Shown here: positions 16,773-25,113 of the stretch, piece by piece
Position numbering within the stretch: position 1 is the first letter of the stretch
Layout of the letters: each line of letters starts with the position of its first letter
NCBI RefSeq assembly: GCF_009729555.1
Contig: NZ_WODC01000006.1
Location: 1-64,000, forward strand
Length of the DNA: 64,000 nt
Origin: Pseudodesulfovibrio alkaliphilus
GTDB taxonomy: Bacteria; Desulfobacterota; Desulfovibrionia; Desulfovibrionales; Desulfovibrionaceae
Direction of reading: 5' to 3'
Translations under genes and position numbers: made by a program
Notes under the pieces: generated by a model
The model's input: only the letters and a program-made list of their open reading frames with translations
The model's database searches: none
Told to the model about the DNA's origin: nothing

Positions 16773-17276
16773 CTATTGGGCCGTGGGACAGGAAGGGGTG
16801 CCGGGATCGGTGCCGCTGTCCACCAGCTTGGCGCGGTATTCCTTGACCTCGTCAAGGGAGTTCCAGCCCGCGTACAACTCCAGCCAGCCCTTGAAGTCCG
16901 TGTATTCCTCGTCCAGATGCTGTTCGTGCATCTTCATCCACAGGTTGAAAATGTACATCTCGATTTTGAAGGCCGCGCTGTCAAAGACCTGGGGCAGGAC
17001 AGTGTGCTCGTATTTCTGCCCGTCCAGGCGCGCACCGACATAGGCGCAGACATTCTCCTGCGCCCGCTTGTAGTCAATGGGCGCGTTGTTGACCATGTCT
17101 GCCAGCCGGTGCAGGGAGGGGTGGTCCTTGTCGATTTGCTCCATCACCTGATCGGGTACCCTGATCCAGAGTTGGCCGTCCTCTTCGGTGACAAAATGGA
17201 ATCTGAGCCACAGGTCGAATTGAAATATTTCGACGGCATCCTTGATGGCGCTTTTCACACTCACGCTTCTGATCAT
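16773..17276 (-). CDS. Conserved hypothetical protein, 167 aa
   Basis: I do not recognise a family. The protein is soluble-looking, with many aromatic residues (FQFDLWLRFHF, MYIFNLWMKMHEQHL, GWLELYAGW) and mixed charge, and no signal peptide or transmembrane segment. The three aromatic clusters are spaced through the chain and are predicted alpha-helical; the residue pattern is like that of a small regulatory or binding protein. The reading frame has strong GC-rich codon bias and a good start at 17276, followed at its 3' end by the long hairpin at 16708-16755. It is transcribed away from the small basic protein gene at 17450. Confidence 0.6.
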   Translation of the reverse strand: MIRSVSVKSAIKDAVEIFQFDLWLRFHFVTEEDGQLWIRVPDQVMEQIDKDHPSLHRLADMVNNAPIDYKRAQENVCAYVGARLDGQKYEHTVLPQVFDSAAFKIEMYIFNLWMKMHEQHLDEEYTDFKGWLELYAGWNSLDEVKEYRAKLVDSGTDPGTPSCPTAQ

Positions 17277-17449
17277 GGTTCATCCTCGTCTGAAGTGGCG
17301 TTGGAACAGGGAATATGGTCATCCTGCCCCGGCGCGTCAAGGGAAAATCCTTGAGCGCGGGGCTGGACAAAGGGATGGCAAGTGTTATATCAGATGCGGC
17401 TCGCAAGAGAGAAAGCCCAATAGGGCGGAACTATTCCAAGGAGGCCGAA

Positions 17450-17563
17450 ATGGCACGTCACAAGAAGCATGAGCGCAAAAAGGAACTGGATCGCAAGCGG
17501 CAGCGCCGGATGAAGGCGATCAAGGCCCGCATCCGCGAGGCCAAGGCAGCGGCCAAGGCCTAG
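17450..17563 (+). CDS. Small, highly basic protein, 37 aa
   Basis: The short frame encodes MARHKKHERKKELDRKRQRR followed by MKAIKARIREAKAAAKA, of which about half are Lys or Arg, and it is predicted to be one long helix. A textbook ribosome binding site AAGGAGG sits at 17438-17444, five bases before the ATG, so it is very likely translated. The charge suggests nucleic-acid (RNA or ribosome) binding. I do not assign a family. It stands alone between a hypothetical gene on the other strand and the repeat element at 17620. Confidence 0.65.
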   Translation: MARHKKHERKKELDRKRQRRMKAIKARIREAKAAAKA

Positions 17564-17619
17564 TCTGGCCGTTCAATCGTCACAGGCAGTTGATCATATC
17601 TTTGATCATAATGAAATCG

Positions 17620-17833
17620 CAGGCTGTTCAAAAACGATGAGAGGCAGCCTTGAGCCGTTGATGAGCCTTTTTCGGCGCATCCTGCGGACCGGGACTGCAA
17701 AGATCGGCGCAAAGATCAAGGCCAAGGGGGCCCCTTGCGCGGGGACTTGATCCTTTCGCAGAAGCTCTCTGTGCGGATCGAAGAGACGATTACACATGCG
17801 TGTCGCAGAGGCTCTTCGTTTTTCAACAGTCTG
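17620..17833. repeat. MITE-like element, copy 1 (214 bp), in the leader of the FmdB-type gene
   Basis: The element is bounded by imperfect terminal inverted repeats: CAGGCTGTTCAAAAA at 17620-17634 and, at the right end, TTTTTCAACAGTCTG at 17819-17833, whose inverse complement CAGACTGTTGAAAAA matches the left end at 13 of 15 positions. Inside is a second inverted pair around GATCAAG/CTTGATC with a nested AAGGGG-GCCCCTT core. No open reading frame of note is present. A second copy with the same ends is at 29893-30016. It fills most of the 301 bases between genes, and ends 31 bases before the ATG of the FmdB-type gene. Confidence 0.65.
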
Positions 17834-17864
17834 AAAACCCATTGAAGTCCTAGGGGGCTTGACC

Positions 17865-18203
17865 ATGCCCATCTACGAATATCAATGCACCGGCTGCGAC
17901 GCCGTGTTCGAGGAATGGCAGTCCGGTTTTGAGGAGCGCCAGATGGTGTGCCCCGAGTGCGGCCGCCCCGCCAGTCGGCTCATCTCGCACACGTCCTTCC
18001 ACCTGAAGGGATCTGGCTGGTATGTAACCGATTATGCGGCCAAAAAGTCCGAGGGGGCCACCTCCTGCACCGAGTCCGGCTGCAAGGCCGGGACGGACAA
18101 GCCCGACTGCGCGGCATCAGGCTGCGATGCCGGATGCAGCGACGCGGTACCGGCCGGCAAGAAGGCGGCCGCGGACACGCCGTCCGCAGGGTCCGCCTCC
18201 TGA
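17865..18203 (+). CDS. FmdB/putative regulatory zinc-ribbon protein with cysteine-rich tail
   Basis: The 112-residue protein opens [18 protein letters not shown] and has a second CPECG, the two CxxC pairs of the FmdB-type zinc ribbon (residues 9-12 and 34-37), followed by [17 protein letters not shown], which is also typical. The C-terminal third is atypical: it carries five further Cys residues ([19 protein letters not shown]) in a low-complexity, Gly/Ala/Asp-rich context, and may bind another metal ion. The ATG is preceded by AGGGGG. A rho-independent terminator follows at once (18213-18239). Confidence 0.85.
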   Translation: MPIYEYQCTGCDAVFEEWQSGFEERQMVCPECGRPASRLISHTSFHLKGSGWYVTDYAAKKSEGATSCTESGCKAGTDKPDCAASGCDAGCSDAVPAGKKAAADTPSAGSAS

Positions 18204-18212
18204 CGAACAGCG

Positions 18213-18239
18213 GAAAAGGCAGCCCCGGCTGCCTTTTTT
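18213..18239 (+). terminator. Rho-independent terminator of the FmdB-type gene
   Basis: The sequence AAAAGGCAGCC-CC-GGCTGCCTTTTTT forms an 11-bp perfect stem ending in a run of six Ts, ten bases after the stop codon at 18203. It should isolate the FmdB-type gene from purB. Confidence 0.85.
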
Positions 18240-18282
18240 CTTGACGGCGTATGCCGCAGCGAATCTCCACAAGGACAAGAGC

Positions 18283-19578
18283 ATGCTCGAAAGATATTCC
18301 CGCCCGGCTATGAGAGAATTGTGGACCCTGGAGAACAAGTTCAGGGTGTGGCTTGAGGTGGAGCTGGCCGTGACCCGCGCCTGGGCCGAGATGGGCAAGG
18401 TGCCCATGGACGCCTGCGATGAGATTCACGCCAAGGCCGACTTCAATCTGGATCGCATCCTTGAGATCGAGGAAACCACCAAGCACGATGTCATCGCCTT
18501 TCTGACCGCGGTGGAGGAAAAGGTCGGCCCCAATTCCCGCTATATTCACCTGGGCTGCACCTCGTCGGACATCGTTGACACGGCCAACGGCGTACTGTTG
18601 ACCCGGGCCGGAGCCATCATCGCCGAAGGCATTGACGCCATTCTTGACGTACTCAAGGATATGGCCCACAGGCACAAGGGGCTGTTGTGCATGGGCCGCA
18701 CCCATGGCATCCACGCAGAACCCACCACCTACGGACTCAAGTTCGCGGGGTTTTACGCCGAGTTTGCCCGCCACAGGGAAAGGTTTCAGGCGGCTCGCGA
18801 GGCGGTGCGCGTGGGCAAGCTTTCGGGTGCTGTGGGCACCTTCGCCCACCTGAGCCCCGAATTGGAGGAGCGCACCTGCGCCCTGCTCGGCCTCAAGGCG
18901 GACCCGCACTCCACCCAGATCGTCCAGCGCGACCGTTATGCCCAGTTCTTCACCGCCCTGGCCATGCTGGCGGGCGGCATCGAACGGCTGGGGCTTGAGC
19001 TGCGCCACCTGCAACGCACCGAGGTGCTGGAGGTGGAGGAGGGATTCAGCGCCGGGCAGAAGGGCTCCTCGGCCATGCCCCACAAGAAGAATCCCATCTC
19101 GGCCGAAAACCTCTGCGGGCTGGCCCGGCTCATCCGCTCCAACTCCCTGGCGGCCATGGAGAACCAGGCCCTGTGGCATGAACGCGACATCAGCCATTCC
19201 TCGGTGGAGCGCGTGATCATGCCCGACACCACGGCCCTCATTGATTACATGCTGCATCGCATGTGCGGTGTGCTCGGGCGGCTGGTGGTCAAGGAGGACA
19301 ACATCCGGCGCAACCTGGAAGGGTCCTTCGGGCTTTTCTATTCGCAGCGGGTGCTCAACGCCCTCATCGTTTTTTTTTTCAAGCGCCAGGAGGCCTACGA
19401 GATGGTCCAGAAGGTGGCCATGCGCTGTTGGGCCGAGCGCATCCAGTTTGAGGAGGATATCCGCAGGGACGCGGCCGTGACTTCCCGTCTGGCGGCAAAC
19501 GTCCTTGACGAAGCCTTTGACCCCTCGTATTACAAGCGTTACGAGAACGACATTTTTGCCAGGGTGTTCAAGGGATAG
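18283..19578 (+). CDS. purB: Adenylosuccinate lyase
   Basis: The 431-residue protein has the adenylosuccinate lyase layout: N-terminal YSRPAMRELWTLENKF, the TSSDIVDTA motif, GRTHGIHAEPTTYGLKFAGF near 140-160 (catalytic His) and the fumarase/lyase signature GSSAMPHKKNPISAE at about 262-276. It converts SAICAR to AICAR and adenylosuccinate to AMP in purine biosynthesis, in the cytoplasm. An AAGGA site precedes the ATG. It is followed six bases later by pyrE, so purine and pyrimidine steps are co-transcribed. Length is normal for the short bacterial PurB type. Confidence 0.96.
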   Translation: MLERYSRPAMRELWTLENKFRVWLEVELAVTRAWAEMGKVPMDACDEIHAKADFNLDRILEIEETTKHDVIAFLTAVEEKVGPNSRYIHLGCTSSDIVDTANGVLLTRAGAIIAEGIDAILDVLKDMAHRHKGLLCMGRTHGIHAEPTTYGLKFAGFYAEFARHRERFQAAREAVRVGKLSGAVGTFAHLSPELEERTCALLGLKADPHSTQIVQRDRYAQFFTALAMLAGGIERLGLELRHLQRTEVLEVEEGFSAGQKGSSAMPHKKNPISAENLCGLARLIRSNSLAAMENQALWHERDISHSSVERVIMPDTTALIDYMLHRMCGVLGRLVVKEDNIRRNLEGSFGLFYSQRVLNALIVFFFKRQEAYEMVQKVAMRCWAERIQFEEDIRRDAAVTSRLAANVLDEAFDPSYYKRYENDIFARVFKG

Positions 19579-19584
19579 GGATAT

Positions 19585-20145
19585 ATGAACGAATTGAAGA
19601 CACGGTTGGCCCGCCTGCTGTTGGACCTTTCCTACAAGGAGGGGGACTTCACATTGACCTCGGGCAAAAAAAGCGACTATTATTTCGATTGCAAACAGAC
19701 CGCCCTGCACCCGGAAGGGAGCTATCTCATCGGGCGGCTGTTCGTGGACATGCTTAAGAACTATGAGGTGAAGGGCGTTGGCGGAATGACCCTCGGGGCC
19801 GATCCGCTGGTGTCGAGCGTGACCGTTGTGTCCCATATGGAGGGGCGCCCCATGCCCGGTTTTATCATCCGCAAGCAGGCCAAGGGGCATGGCACCGGCC
19901 AGTACCTGGAGGGGCTGGCCAACTTTGCGCAGGGCGACAGGGTCGTGTTGCTGGAGGACGTGTGCACCACCGGAGGCACGCTGCTCACTGCGGCCGAGCG
20001 TGTGCGTGAGGCCGGGCTTGAGATTGCGGGGGTTCTTGCCGTTCTCGACCGCGAGGAGGGCGGACGCCAGCGGCTTGACGAGGCGGGGCTCCGGCTCGAG
20101 GCCATATTCACCCGCAAGGCGTTGTTGGCGGCCGGGGGGCGATGA
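19585..20145 (+). CDS. pyrE: Orotate phosphoribosyltransferase
   Basis: The 186-residue protein contains the PRPP-binding motif VVLLEDVCTTGGTL near residues 112-125 and the N-terminal SGKKSDYYFDCKQTAL segment typical of OPRT. It transfers a phosphoribosyl group to orotate in UMP synthesis. It starts six bases after purB, and the next gene (L,D-transpeptidase) follows after about 65 bases, so the three may form one transcript. Nothing unusual was seen. Confidence 0.95.
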   Translation: MNELKTRLARLLLDLSYKEGDFTLTSGKKSDYYFDCKQTALHPEGSYLIGRLFVDMLKNYEVKGVGGMTLGADPLVSSVTVVSHMEGRPMPGFIIRKQAKGHGTGQYLEGLANFAQGDRVVLLEDVCTTGGTLLTAAERVREAGLEIAGVLAVLDREEGGRQRLDEAGLRLEAIFTRKALLAAGGR

Positions 20146-20211
20146 TTCGTTCCGAAAAGGTCCTGTTCGGGGTTTCTGGAGCCTGAGGGCGAGGGGTTAT
20201 CTGGCTACCGC

Positions 20212-21468
20212 ATGCGTTTACTTGTCATTTTCACATACCTTTTGTGTGCAACGTCGGCCCTGGCCCAGGGGTGGGTCTCCACGCTGACATCCCACTCCTA
20301 CGGTCCGCCGCGCCTCCTGGCCGTGGACAAGTCCTCCCAGACCCTGGTCATGCTGGAGCGCTTCAGCCCCCTTCGCGAGCTGCTCCGGTTCCCCTGCACC
20401 ACAGGGCAGGCCGACGGTGACAAGCTGGTGGAGGGCGATCTGCGCACCCCGGAGGGTGTGTACTTCATCGGCCAGCGCATCAACTGGAAACTCGACTGGG
20501 ATTTGTACGGCGACCTCGCCTACGCACTCAACTATCCAAACCCCGTGGACCGCATCAAGGGCAAGACGGGCAGCGGCATCTGGATTCATGGAAGGGGTAA
20601 GGAATTTCTTCCCCGCGACACTCAGGGGTGCGTGGCTCTCAAGGTGCCCGATATGCACGACGTGGCCCGCGAGTTCGCCCTGGGCACCCCGGTGGTCATC
20701 GCCCACGATCTTTCCTGGACCCGGGAGCCCGGCGGAGAAGACGCGGTGGCAGAGGCCCTGGCCGCGCAGCTCAGGCAATGGGCCAGGGATTGGGAAAACA
20801 TGAGTGACGCCTTTTTCGAGCACTATGATCCGGTGGGAATGTCCCTTTCCGAGCGCAACGGTTTCAATGCCTTCAAGGCGCACAAGAAGTCGGTTTTCGC
20901 TTCCAAGCCGTGGATTGAGGTCATGGTGGACAACATCCAGGCCGTATCCGGCCCTGATTATTGGGTAACATGGTTTGACCAGTATTACCGCACCGCAGGA
21001 CTTGCCACCAACACAGGCAAGCGCTTTTACTGGCAGCGCGACGGCGAGGGCCGTTGGCGTATCGTCGGCCGCGAGTACACCCGTCCCGGCGAGGATTTGA
21101 CGCCCAAGTACATGGCCGCAAAGACAGAGCAGTCGCGAGAGCTGGTCCAAGCGTGGCGCACCGCTTGGCTGACCATGGATGCAGAAAACTACCGCGATTT
21201 CTATACCTCGGGCGCGGTTCAGGGCAAACGCAGAGGCGCGGCCGCCATTACGGAATACAAAAAGACGTTGTGGGAGAGAACTGCGCCTGTTAAGCTTGAA
21301 ATTGGAGAACTGACCGTGAGCCAGCATCCCCGTGGGATTCAGGTCGCCTTCTTGCAGACGTTTCAGGATGCCTCTGGCTATTCCGATGTTGGTCGCAAGA
21401 CCCTTGTCCTCGTCCCGGACGGCGGCGCATTGAAGATCGAAAGCGAGGAGTGGAGACAGGGACGATGA
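20212..21468 (+). CDS. Exported L,D-transpeptidase (YkuD) with Cds6-like C-terminal domains
   Basis: The 418-residue protein has a signal peptide (MRLLVIFTYLLCATSALAQG), a YkuD catalytic domain at about 35-170 with His126 (IHGRG) and nucleophile Cys140 (TQGCVALKV), and two NTF2-like domains C-terminal (about 185-295 and 305-415; e.g. YWVTWFDQYYRT and AVQGKRRGAAAI). YkuD enzymes form 3-3 peptide cross-links or attach proteins to peptidoglycan in the periplasm. The order YkuD plus Cds6-type C-terminal domains matches the 'L,D-transpeptidase Cds6' group. It overlaps the following membrane gene (ATGA at 21465-21468). Confidence 0.9.
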   Translation: MRLLVIFTYLLCATSALAQGWVSTLTSHSYGPPRLLAVDKSSQTLVMLERFSPLRELLRFPCTTGQADGDKLVEGDLRTPEGVYFIGQRINWKLDWDLYGDLAYALNYPNPVDRIKGKTGSGIWIHGRGKEFLPRDTQGCVALKVPDMHDVAREFALGTPVVIAHDLSWTREPGGEDAVAEALAAQLRQWARDWENMSDAFFEHYDPVGMSLSERNGFNAFKAHKKSVFASKPWIEVMVDNIQAVSGPDYWVTWFDQYYRTAGLATNTGKRFYWQRDGEGRWRIVGREYTRPGEDLTPKYMAAKTEQSRELVQAWRTAWLTMDAENYRDFYTSGAVQGKRRGAAAITEYKKTLWERTAPVKLEIGELTVSQHPRGIQVAFLQTFQDASGYSDVGRKTLVLVPDGGALKIESEEWRQGR

Positions 21469-22169
21469 GCAATTCAAAATACAGTGTTCTCTTCATGCGC
21501 GATGATCGGGACGTGACCCGGTATCGCGTCAGCCCTTTCTGGCTCAAGATGTTCATCTTTGTTCAGATATTTCTGCTGCTGTGCGCGACAGGCGGGATAT
21601 TCATGGGAGTTCGCGGCGTCAAGCGCAATGTTGACCTGCGTACGGAGAACAAGAGCCTGGAACAGCGGTTGGTTGACGCCGAGGTCCGGCTCGAGCGGCT
21701 CGGCAACATGGAGAAAATTCTCCAATCCTATGATCCGGCCGAGTTGCAGTCTCTGCTTGCCGCCGCCACCTCCGAACTGGAGCGGGAGAAGGAAGGCGAG
21801 GCCGTTGATCTCAACCGCATTTTCACCCGGGTCGACACTCAAATGGTCAGCGTGGAAAACCTCCAGGCCCGGGTGGCCAGCCGCAAGATGACTGTCAGCT
21901 TTGATTTGAACAACCTTCAGTCGGCCCGCGCAGCGGCGGGACAGGCGACTCTGGCCCTGGTCAAGAAGGACGGCGGCACACTGATGGCCAAGACCAATGC
22001 CAGCGACCTTGGTTTCCAGATTCAGCGTTTCAAGCGCATCCAGACCACCTTTTCCCTGCCCGACGGGGTGGAACAGAAGGATGTCTTCGGTCTCAGGCTC
22101 GAGATCAAGGGCAGCGACGGCGAGGTCGTCTTCGCCGAGACCTACCCCTTGTATCACATCCTGGCCTGA
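21465..22169 (+). CDS. Inner-membrane coiled-coil protein coupled to the L,D-transpeptidase
   Basis: The 234-residue protein has a short basic N-terminus (FMRDDRDVTRYRVSPF), one transmembrane helix at about 23-45 (MFIFVQIFLLLCATGGIFMG), a coiled coil of about 55 residues (TENKSLEQRLVDAEVRLERL) and a C-terminal beta-rich domain with repeated 'SFDLNN', 'LALVKKDG' and 'GLRLEIKG' strands. The topology suggests that the C-terminal domain is in the periplasm. I do not recognise the family. Because the start overlaps the stop of the L,D-transpeptidase gene, and a good GGAG-type ribosome binding site precedes it, it is a likely partner or regulator of that enzyme. Confidence 0.75.
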   Translation: MSNSKYSVLFMRDDRDVTRYRVSPFWLKMFIFVQIFLLLCATGGIFMGVRGVKRNVDLRTENKSLEQRLVDAEVRLERLGNMEKILQSYDPAELQSLLAAATSELEREKEGEAVDLNRIFTRVDTQMVSVENLQARVASRKMTVSFDLNNLQSARAAAGQATLALVKKDGGTLMAKTNASDLGFQIQRFKRIQTTFSLPDGVEQKDVFGLRLEIKGSDGEVVFAETYPLYHILA

Positions 22170-22390
22170 CCTCGCCTCCGCTCTCCTGCCATTGGAGGAG
22201 CAGCGGCTGATTCCCTCTTTCTTCCCCTGTCTTGGCCTCGTCAACGCCCTCCCGGATCAGAGGGGATGGCGTCATGGCCTTGTTCGTACGCAATCTTCCC
22301 CCGGCACCGCCGCGATGCTATGGTCGGGTCAGACCCGCATCCCTCGCGGGGGCGACGCCGTGTCGGCGTCAAGCTCAAGGAGGTCTTCTG

Positions 22391-22588
22391 ATGACCGTGG
22401 AAAGAATCCTTCGATCCCTGGCAGGGTTTCTTGTGCTTTTGAGTCTTGCCCTGGCCTTTGGCTATTCGCGCTTGTGGCTGCTGATGACGGCGGTGGTGGG
22501 CGTCAATCTGTTCCAGTCCGGGTTTACCGATTGGTGCCCGGCCATGACATTGCTGCGCAAGCTGGGTTTTCGCGATTGCCGTCAGTAG
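22391..22588 (+). CDS. Small membrane protein of the YgaP-like (DUF2892) type, 65 aa
   Basis: The protein is MTVERILRSLAGFLVLLSLA..., with two hydrophobic stretches and a GVNLFQSGFTDWCPAMTLLRKLGF segment that is characteristic of YgaP-like membrane domains, including the conserved NLFQS..T..CP. An AGGAGG site lies eight bases before the ATG, which decides this start. A perfect GACGCCG-TGT-CGGCGTC hairpin stands just upstream (22354-22370). It is not fused to a rhodanese, unlike some YgaP proteins. Function unknown, but the family often occurs with sulfur or rhodanese proteins. Confidence 0.82.
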   Translation: MTVERILRSLAGFLVLLSLALAFGYSRLWLLMTAVVGVNLFQSGFTDWCPAMTLLRKLGFRDCRQ

Positions 22589-22630
22589 GAGCTGTGCCGA
22601 AGTGTTTGTGGGGCAGAGCACCTGCGGGAT

Positions 22631-22882
22631 TCAGGACATCATCTTGCCGATGGCGCAGAAGGTGATGCCCACGATGGACAGGAACATGCCCGCCGGATAG
22701 GCGCCGGACAGAAGAGCGGCGAGGCCCAGCAGCGCGAGCAGGCCGCCGCAGGCCATGGATATGCGGCTGTTCGCCGTCATCCTGCGCGTTATCCGCTCGC
22801 ACGGTTTGGCGATGCGTACCCCGCAGTGTCTGCAGGCAGCGGCGGCCGCCGTGATAATCCTGCCGCAACGTGGACACTTCAT
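22631..22882 (-). CDS. Zinc-ribbon membrane protein, 83 aa
   Basis: The protein begins MKCPRCGRIITAAAAACRHC (two CxxC pairs forming a small zinc ribbon), followed by a basic stretch and two hydrophobic segments (ISMACGGLLALLGLAALLSG and GMFLSIVGITFCAIGKMM) with a few residues between them. This N-terminal zinc ribbon plus membrane hairpin is a common layout for small uncharacterised bacterial proteins. It faces the DUF2892 gene tail to tail with 42 bases between the stops. Function unknown. Confidence 0.7.
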   Translation of the reverse strand: MKCPRCGRIITAAAAACRHCGVRIAKPCERITRRMTANSRISMACGGLLALLGLAALLSGAYPAGMFLSIVGITFCAIGKMMS

Positions 22883-22966
22883 GCCGTTGCTCTATCAGAA
22901 AAGGTTCTGGCGGAACAGTCTTTTGGCGAGATGAAATCGTAGGTTTCGTCTGTTGTCGCAATGCGC

Positions 22967-23037
22967 GAGGCCTCCGACGCGACCGCGTCGAAGGCCTCAC
23001 ATTCCACTATCCTCAAGCCCCACTCCTCAATGGGGCT
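22967..23037. terminator. Two hairpins between the zinc-ribbon gene and nrdD
   Basis: The first hairpin pairs GAGGCCTCCGACGC (22967-22980) with GCGTCGAAGGCCTC (22985-22998), one mismatch. The second pairs AGCCCCA (23016-23022) with TGGGGCT (23031-23037). They lie just after the minus-strand stop of nrdD at 23056 and could end its transcript. Neither is followed by a clear T-run. Confidence 0.4.
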
Positions 23038-23055
23038 CGGGGAAATCTCATCCAA

Positions 23056-25113
23056 TCAATTGCACAGGCAGTCGCTGAAGACCACGCGGTCGGTATACTC
23101 GGCCTGCTTGCCCTTGTTCCAGCGGCTCACCGGGCGGTAATAGCCCACGATGCGGGTGTAGACCTCGGCCTCCTGGCCGCAGGTGGGGCAGTCGAAGTGC
23201 TCGCCCAGGATGTAGCCGTGCTCCTTGCATATGGAGAAGGTCGGCGTGATGGAGACATAGGGGATCTTGGTCTTTGTGAACGCCTTGAGGATGAAGTTCT
23301 TGAGGGACTTGGGGTCAGGGACAGCCTCGCCCAGGAAGGTGTGGAAGACCGTGCCGCCGGTATAGAGAGGCTGGAGCTGGTTCTGGTGCTCCAGGGCGTA
23401 GAGGACATCGTTGGAGATGCCCACAGGCAGAGCCGTGGAATTGGTGTAGTAGGGAGTGCCGTTGCCCTGGGTGCGGATGTCGGCATAAAGCGCCTTGTCG
23501 ATCTTGGCCAGCCGGTAGCTGGTGCCTTCGGCGGGCGTGGCTTCAAGGTTGTAGAGGTTGCCGGTTTCCTCCTGGAAGTTGGCGGTCAGGCGGCGCAGGT
23601 GGTTGAGCACCCGGCGCATGAGGCGCACTCCGCCCTCGGTCTCGATGCCCTTGCCGATGAGGTTGAGGCAGGCTTCGTGTCCGCCCAGCAGACCGATGGT
23701 GGAAAAGTGGCCCTTGTAGCCGTTTTTCAGGTAACGGCGCGACCAGGGGAACATACCGGCGTCGAGGTTGTTGTTGATGACCTTGCGCTTGTATTCCAGC
23801 GACTCCTTGGCCAGTTCGGCGTATTCGCTGATCAGTTCGAGGAAGTCGTCCTCGCTCTGGGAGAGATAGGCCAGTTTGGGCAGGTTCAGCGTGACCACGC
23901 CGATGGAGCCGGTCAGGTCGCCCGCGCCGAAAAGCCCGCCGGTCTTGTTGCGCAGCTCGCGCAGGTCCATCTGCAGGCGGCAGCACATGGAGCGCACATC
24001 CTCGGGCTTCAGGTCCGAGCTGATGAAGTTCTGGAAGTAGGGAACACCGTACTTGGAGGTCAGCTGCATGAGCAGTTCGCCGATCTCCGAATCCCAGGGG
24101 AAATCCTCGGTCACGTTGTATGTGGGGATGGGGAAGGAGAAAATGCGGGCGTGATGGTCGCCTTCGAGCATGACCTCGATATAGGCCTTGTTGATCATTG
24201 CCATCTCTTCTTCGAAGTCGCCGTAGGTCAGCGTGTCATGGAGCTTGCCGCCGATGATCACGGGCTCGCTGGCGATGTGCTTGGGGGCCACAAGGTCGAA
24301 GGAGAGGTTGGTGAACGGCGATTGACCGCCCCAGCGCGAGGTGGTGTTCAGGTTGAACACGAACTTCTGCATGCACTGGCGCACCTGCTCGTAGGCGAGC
24401 CCGTCGTGGCGCACGAACGGCGCCAGGTAGGTGTCCACGTTGTTGAACGCCTGTGCTCCGGCCCATTCGTTTTGCAGGGTGCCGAGAAAATTGTTCATCT
24501 GCCCAAGGGCGGTGTCGAAGTGCTTGGCCGGACCGGCCGAGGCGCGGCCCTCAAGGTTGAAGCCCTCAAGCAACAAATCGCGCAGCGACCAGCCCGCGCA
24601 GTAGCCGGCAAGGCCGAAGGAGAGGTCGTGAATGTGAAAATAGCCGTGCTCGTGAGCCTGGCGGATCTCCTCGGGGTACTTCTCAAGAGCGTAACGCGCC
24701 TGGACCGTTCCGGACAGGTGGAGCATGAGGCCCTGAAAGGAATGGGTCATGTTGGCGTTTTCGTTGACGCGCCAGTCGGCCTGGTCAAGGTAGGTGTCGA
24801 TGACATCCTTGATGTCGAGATACGCTTCCTTCTGGGAGCGCAGCTGGCGGCGTTTCTCGCGATAGAGAATGTACTTCTTGGCAATCTCGTACTGGCGGGA
24901 CTCCATGAGCACCTGTTCGACGGTGTTCTGAACGTGCTCTTGCTCGGGAATCTCCATGCCGTCGAGCTTGGTCTCGACTTTTCTGGCGAGTCTTTTGGCG
25001 AGGAGGGGGTCCTTGATCCCGCTGGCGGCGAGCGCCTTGAAAATGGCCTGGGCGATGCGGTCAGTTGACCACGTTTCCAACCGGCCGTCTCTCTTCATGA
25101 TCTGGCTGGGCAT
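23056..25113 (-). CDS. nrdD: Anaerobic (class III) ribonucleoside-triphosphate reductase
   Basis: The 685-residue protein has an N-terminal ATP-cone (MKRDGRLETWSTDRIAQAIF, about 6-95), the glycyl-radical enzyme barrel, a zinc site near the end (CKEHG ... CPTCG) and a glycyl radical loop RIVGYYRPVSRW with the radical glycine at about 657. It makes deoxynucleotides in the absence of oxygen, using a radical generated by NrdG. The ATG at 25113-25111 follows an AGGAGG site. Its start lies inside the end of nrdG (53-base overlap), so the pair is translationally linked. A rapid CLCN end differs from most relatives but may just be variable. Confidence 0.96.
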   Translation of the reverse strand: MPSQIMKRDGRLETWSTDRIAQAIFKALAASGIKDPLLAKRLARKVETKLDGMEIPEQEHVQNTVEQVLMESRQYEIAKKYILYREKRRQLRSQKEAYLDIKDVIDTYLDQADWRVNENANMTHSFQGLMLHLSGTVQARYALEKYPEEIRQAHEHGYFHIHDLSFGLAGYCAGWSLRDLLLEGFNLEGRASAGPAKHFDTALGQMNNFLGTLQNEWAGAQAFNNVDTYLAPFVRHDGLAYEQVRQCMQKFVFNLNTTSRWGGQSPFTNLSFDLVAPKHIASEPVIIGGKLHDTLTYGDFEEEMAMINKAYIEVMLEGDHHARIFSFPIPTYNVTEDFPWDSEIGELLMQLTSKYGVPYFQNFISSDLKPEDVRSMCCRLQMDLRELRNKTGGLFGAGDLTGSIGVVTLNLPKLAYLSQSEDDFLELISEYAELAKESLEYKRKVINNNLDAGMFPWSRRYLKNGYKGHFSTIGLLGGHEACLNLIGKGIETEGGVRLMRRVLNHLRRLTANFQEETGNLYNLEATPAEGTSYRLAKIDKALYADIRTQGNGTPYYTNSTALPVGISNDVLYALEHQNQLQPLYTGGTVFHTFLGEAVPDPKSLKNFILKAFTKTKIPYVSITPTFSICKEHGYILGEHFDCPTCGQEAEVYTRIVGYYRPVSRWNKGKQAEYTDRVVFSDCLCN

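Noticed and set aside
22870-25068. Long plus-strand open frame opposite nrdD
   Set aside because: It has low-complexity Val/Ala/Gly/His composition and no recognisable domain; nrdD on the minus strand has full-length conserved motifs.
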